Assembly: GCA_021162305.1 (NCBI GenBank)
Contig: JAGGYX010000001.1
Location: 1 to 5,625, forward strand
Length of the DNA stretch: 5,625 nucleotides
Source: Thermoplasmata archaeon
GTDB lineage: Archaea > Thermoplasmatota > E2 > UBA202 > JdFR-43
Direction: 5' to 3'
Part shown: one piece after another, positions 5,088-5,625 of the stretch
How positions within the stretch are numbered: the first letter of the stretch is position 1
How the letters are laid out: every line of letters begins with the position of its first letter
Notes under the pieces: model-generated
Databases searched by the model: none
The model's input: the letters and a program-made list of their open reading frames with translations, nothing else
Told to the model about the DNA's origin: nothing
Made by a program: the position numbers and the translations under genes

Positions 5088-5625
5088 TGATGGGCATATT
5101 TGAAATGGGACTGGAATTCATCTCAATAAAACAGGTTATAATGATAGTTGTGGGAATAGTGTTGTTATACCTTGCCATATGGAAAAAGATGGAGCCTTTG
5201 CTTCTTGGCCCCATAGGTTTTTCGGCAATACTGGCAAATTTATCATTTCCTGGCATAGCGTCTCCTGCAGATTTTATGGAGTTAATCTATAAATACCTCA
5301 TAAGAACGGAGTTGATACCTCTATTCATTTTTCTCGGCATAGGAGCAATGACAGATTTTAGCCCCCTTATTGCAAATCCAAAAACGTTTTTGCTGGGAGC
5401 CGCCGCCCAGGTAGGAATATATCTTGCCATGCTTGCCGCCATAATATTTGGATTCAATCTTGAGCAGGCAGCTGCAATAGGAATAATTGGAGGGGCAGAT
5501 GGTCCTACCACCATATATACCGCAACAAAATTAGCTCCAGACTTACTGGGGCCAGTGGCTGTTGCAGCTTATTCATATATGGCTCTTGTTCCAATAATAC
5601 AGCCTCCCATAATAAAGTTGCTTAC
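5087..5625 (+). CDS. oadB: Oxaloacetate decarboxylase beta subunit (Na+-translocating membrane carboxybiotin decarboxylase), C-terminus cut by window edge
   Basis: OadB is the polytopic membrane subunit that decarboxylates carboxybiotin on OadA and couples this to Na+ export. The first 179 residues are present, against a family length of roughly 370-430. Hydrophobic helices are visible at about 17-31, 38-52, 76-88, 101-121 and 126-137. Diagnostic family motifs are [20 protein letters not shown] (82-101), GGADGPT (135-141), and [15 protein letters not shown] (161-175). Asp138 in GGADGPT corresponds to the Na+-binding Asp203 of Klebsiella OadB, and Tyr164 falls at the same spacing as its Tyr229, so the ion pathway seen here appears intact. 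The start overlaps the oadG stop (TAATG); a second ATG follows at once at 5090. The related methylmalonyl-CoA and glutaconyl-CoA decarboxylase beta subunits look very similar, but the OadA-type carboxyltransferase next door indicates oxaloacetate as substrate. Confidence 0.94.
   Translation, partial: MMGIFEMGLEFISIKQVIMIVVGIVLLYLAIWKKMEPLLLGPIGFSAILANLSFPGIASPADFMELIYKYLIRTELIPLFIFLGIGAMTDFSPLIANPKTFLLGAAAQVGIYLAMLAAIIFGFNLEQAAAIGIIGGADGPTTIYTATKLAPDLLGPVAVAAYSYMALVPIIQPPIIKLL

Overview
The window looks like archaeal chromosome, most plausibly a euryarchaeal or Thermoplasmatota-type lineage known from metagenomes; this placement is an inference. Support comes from four things. A secreted NosD-type beta-helix protein carries the motif VDGKPIYYW, which is typical of archaeal surface proteins. 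Codon use is rich in ATA, AGA and AGG. A TATA-like element lies about 20-28 nt before one start codon, as expected for a near-leaderless archaeal transcript. A biotin-dependent oxaloacetate decarboxylase sodium pump of the bacterial/euryarchaeal type is encoded. Base composition is moderately AT-rich.

The layout has two divergent blocks around a mostly gene-free centre. On the minus strand (1-1941), an E1-like ThiF/MoeB/HesA adenylyltransferase (1168-1941) is followed after a short gap by a secreted or membrane-anchored beta-helix protein (1-1110), which runs off the left edge. The beta-helix gene has a good Shine-Dalgarno sequence placed for an ACG codon rather than for its first ATG. Positions 1942-2328 hold no convincing gene, only a 32-codon frame, short palindromes and AT-rich DNA.

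On the plus strand (2329-5625) lies a metabolic block. Its first two members are broken. A fragment of citrate lyase alpha subunit (citF) lacks its N-terminus, an internal segment and its C-terminus. It is joined out of frame, at about 2760, to the C-terminal third of an isocitrate/isopropylmalate-type dehydrogenase. This looks like a deletion scar in a former citrate/TCA operon, though an assembly chimera is possible. Three apparently intact, tightly packed genes follow: oadA (carboxyltransferase plus biotin carrier), oadG (small single-helix subunit) and oadB (sodium-translocating membrane subunit, cut by the right edge). Consecutive genes are 1 nt apart or overlap (TAAAATG, ATGA, TAATG).

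Together OadA, OadG and OadB form a membrane complex that decarboxylates oxaloacetate to pyruvate and exports Na+. The upstream citF remnant suggests that citrate cleavage once supplied the oxaloacetate, as in bacterial citrate fermentation clusters. The most interesting parts of the window are the citF/dehydrogenase scar and the unusual start of the beta-helix gene. I found no CRISPR array, tRNA, rRNA or transposase.
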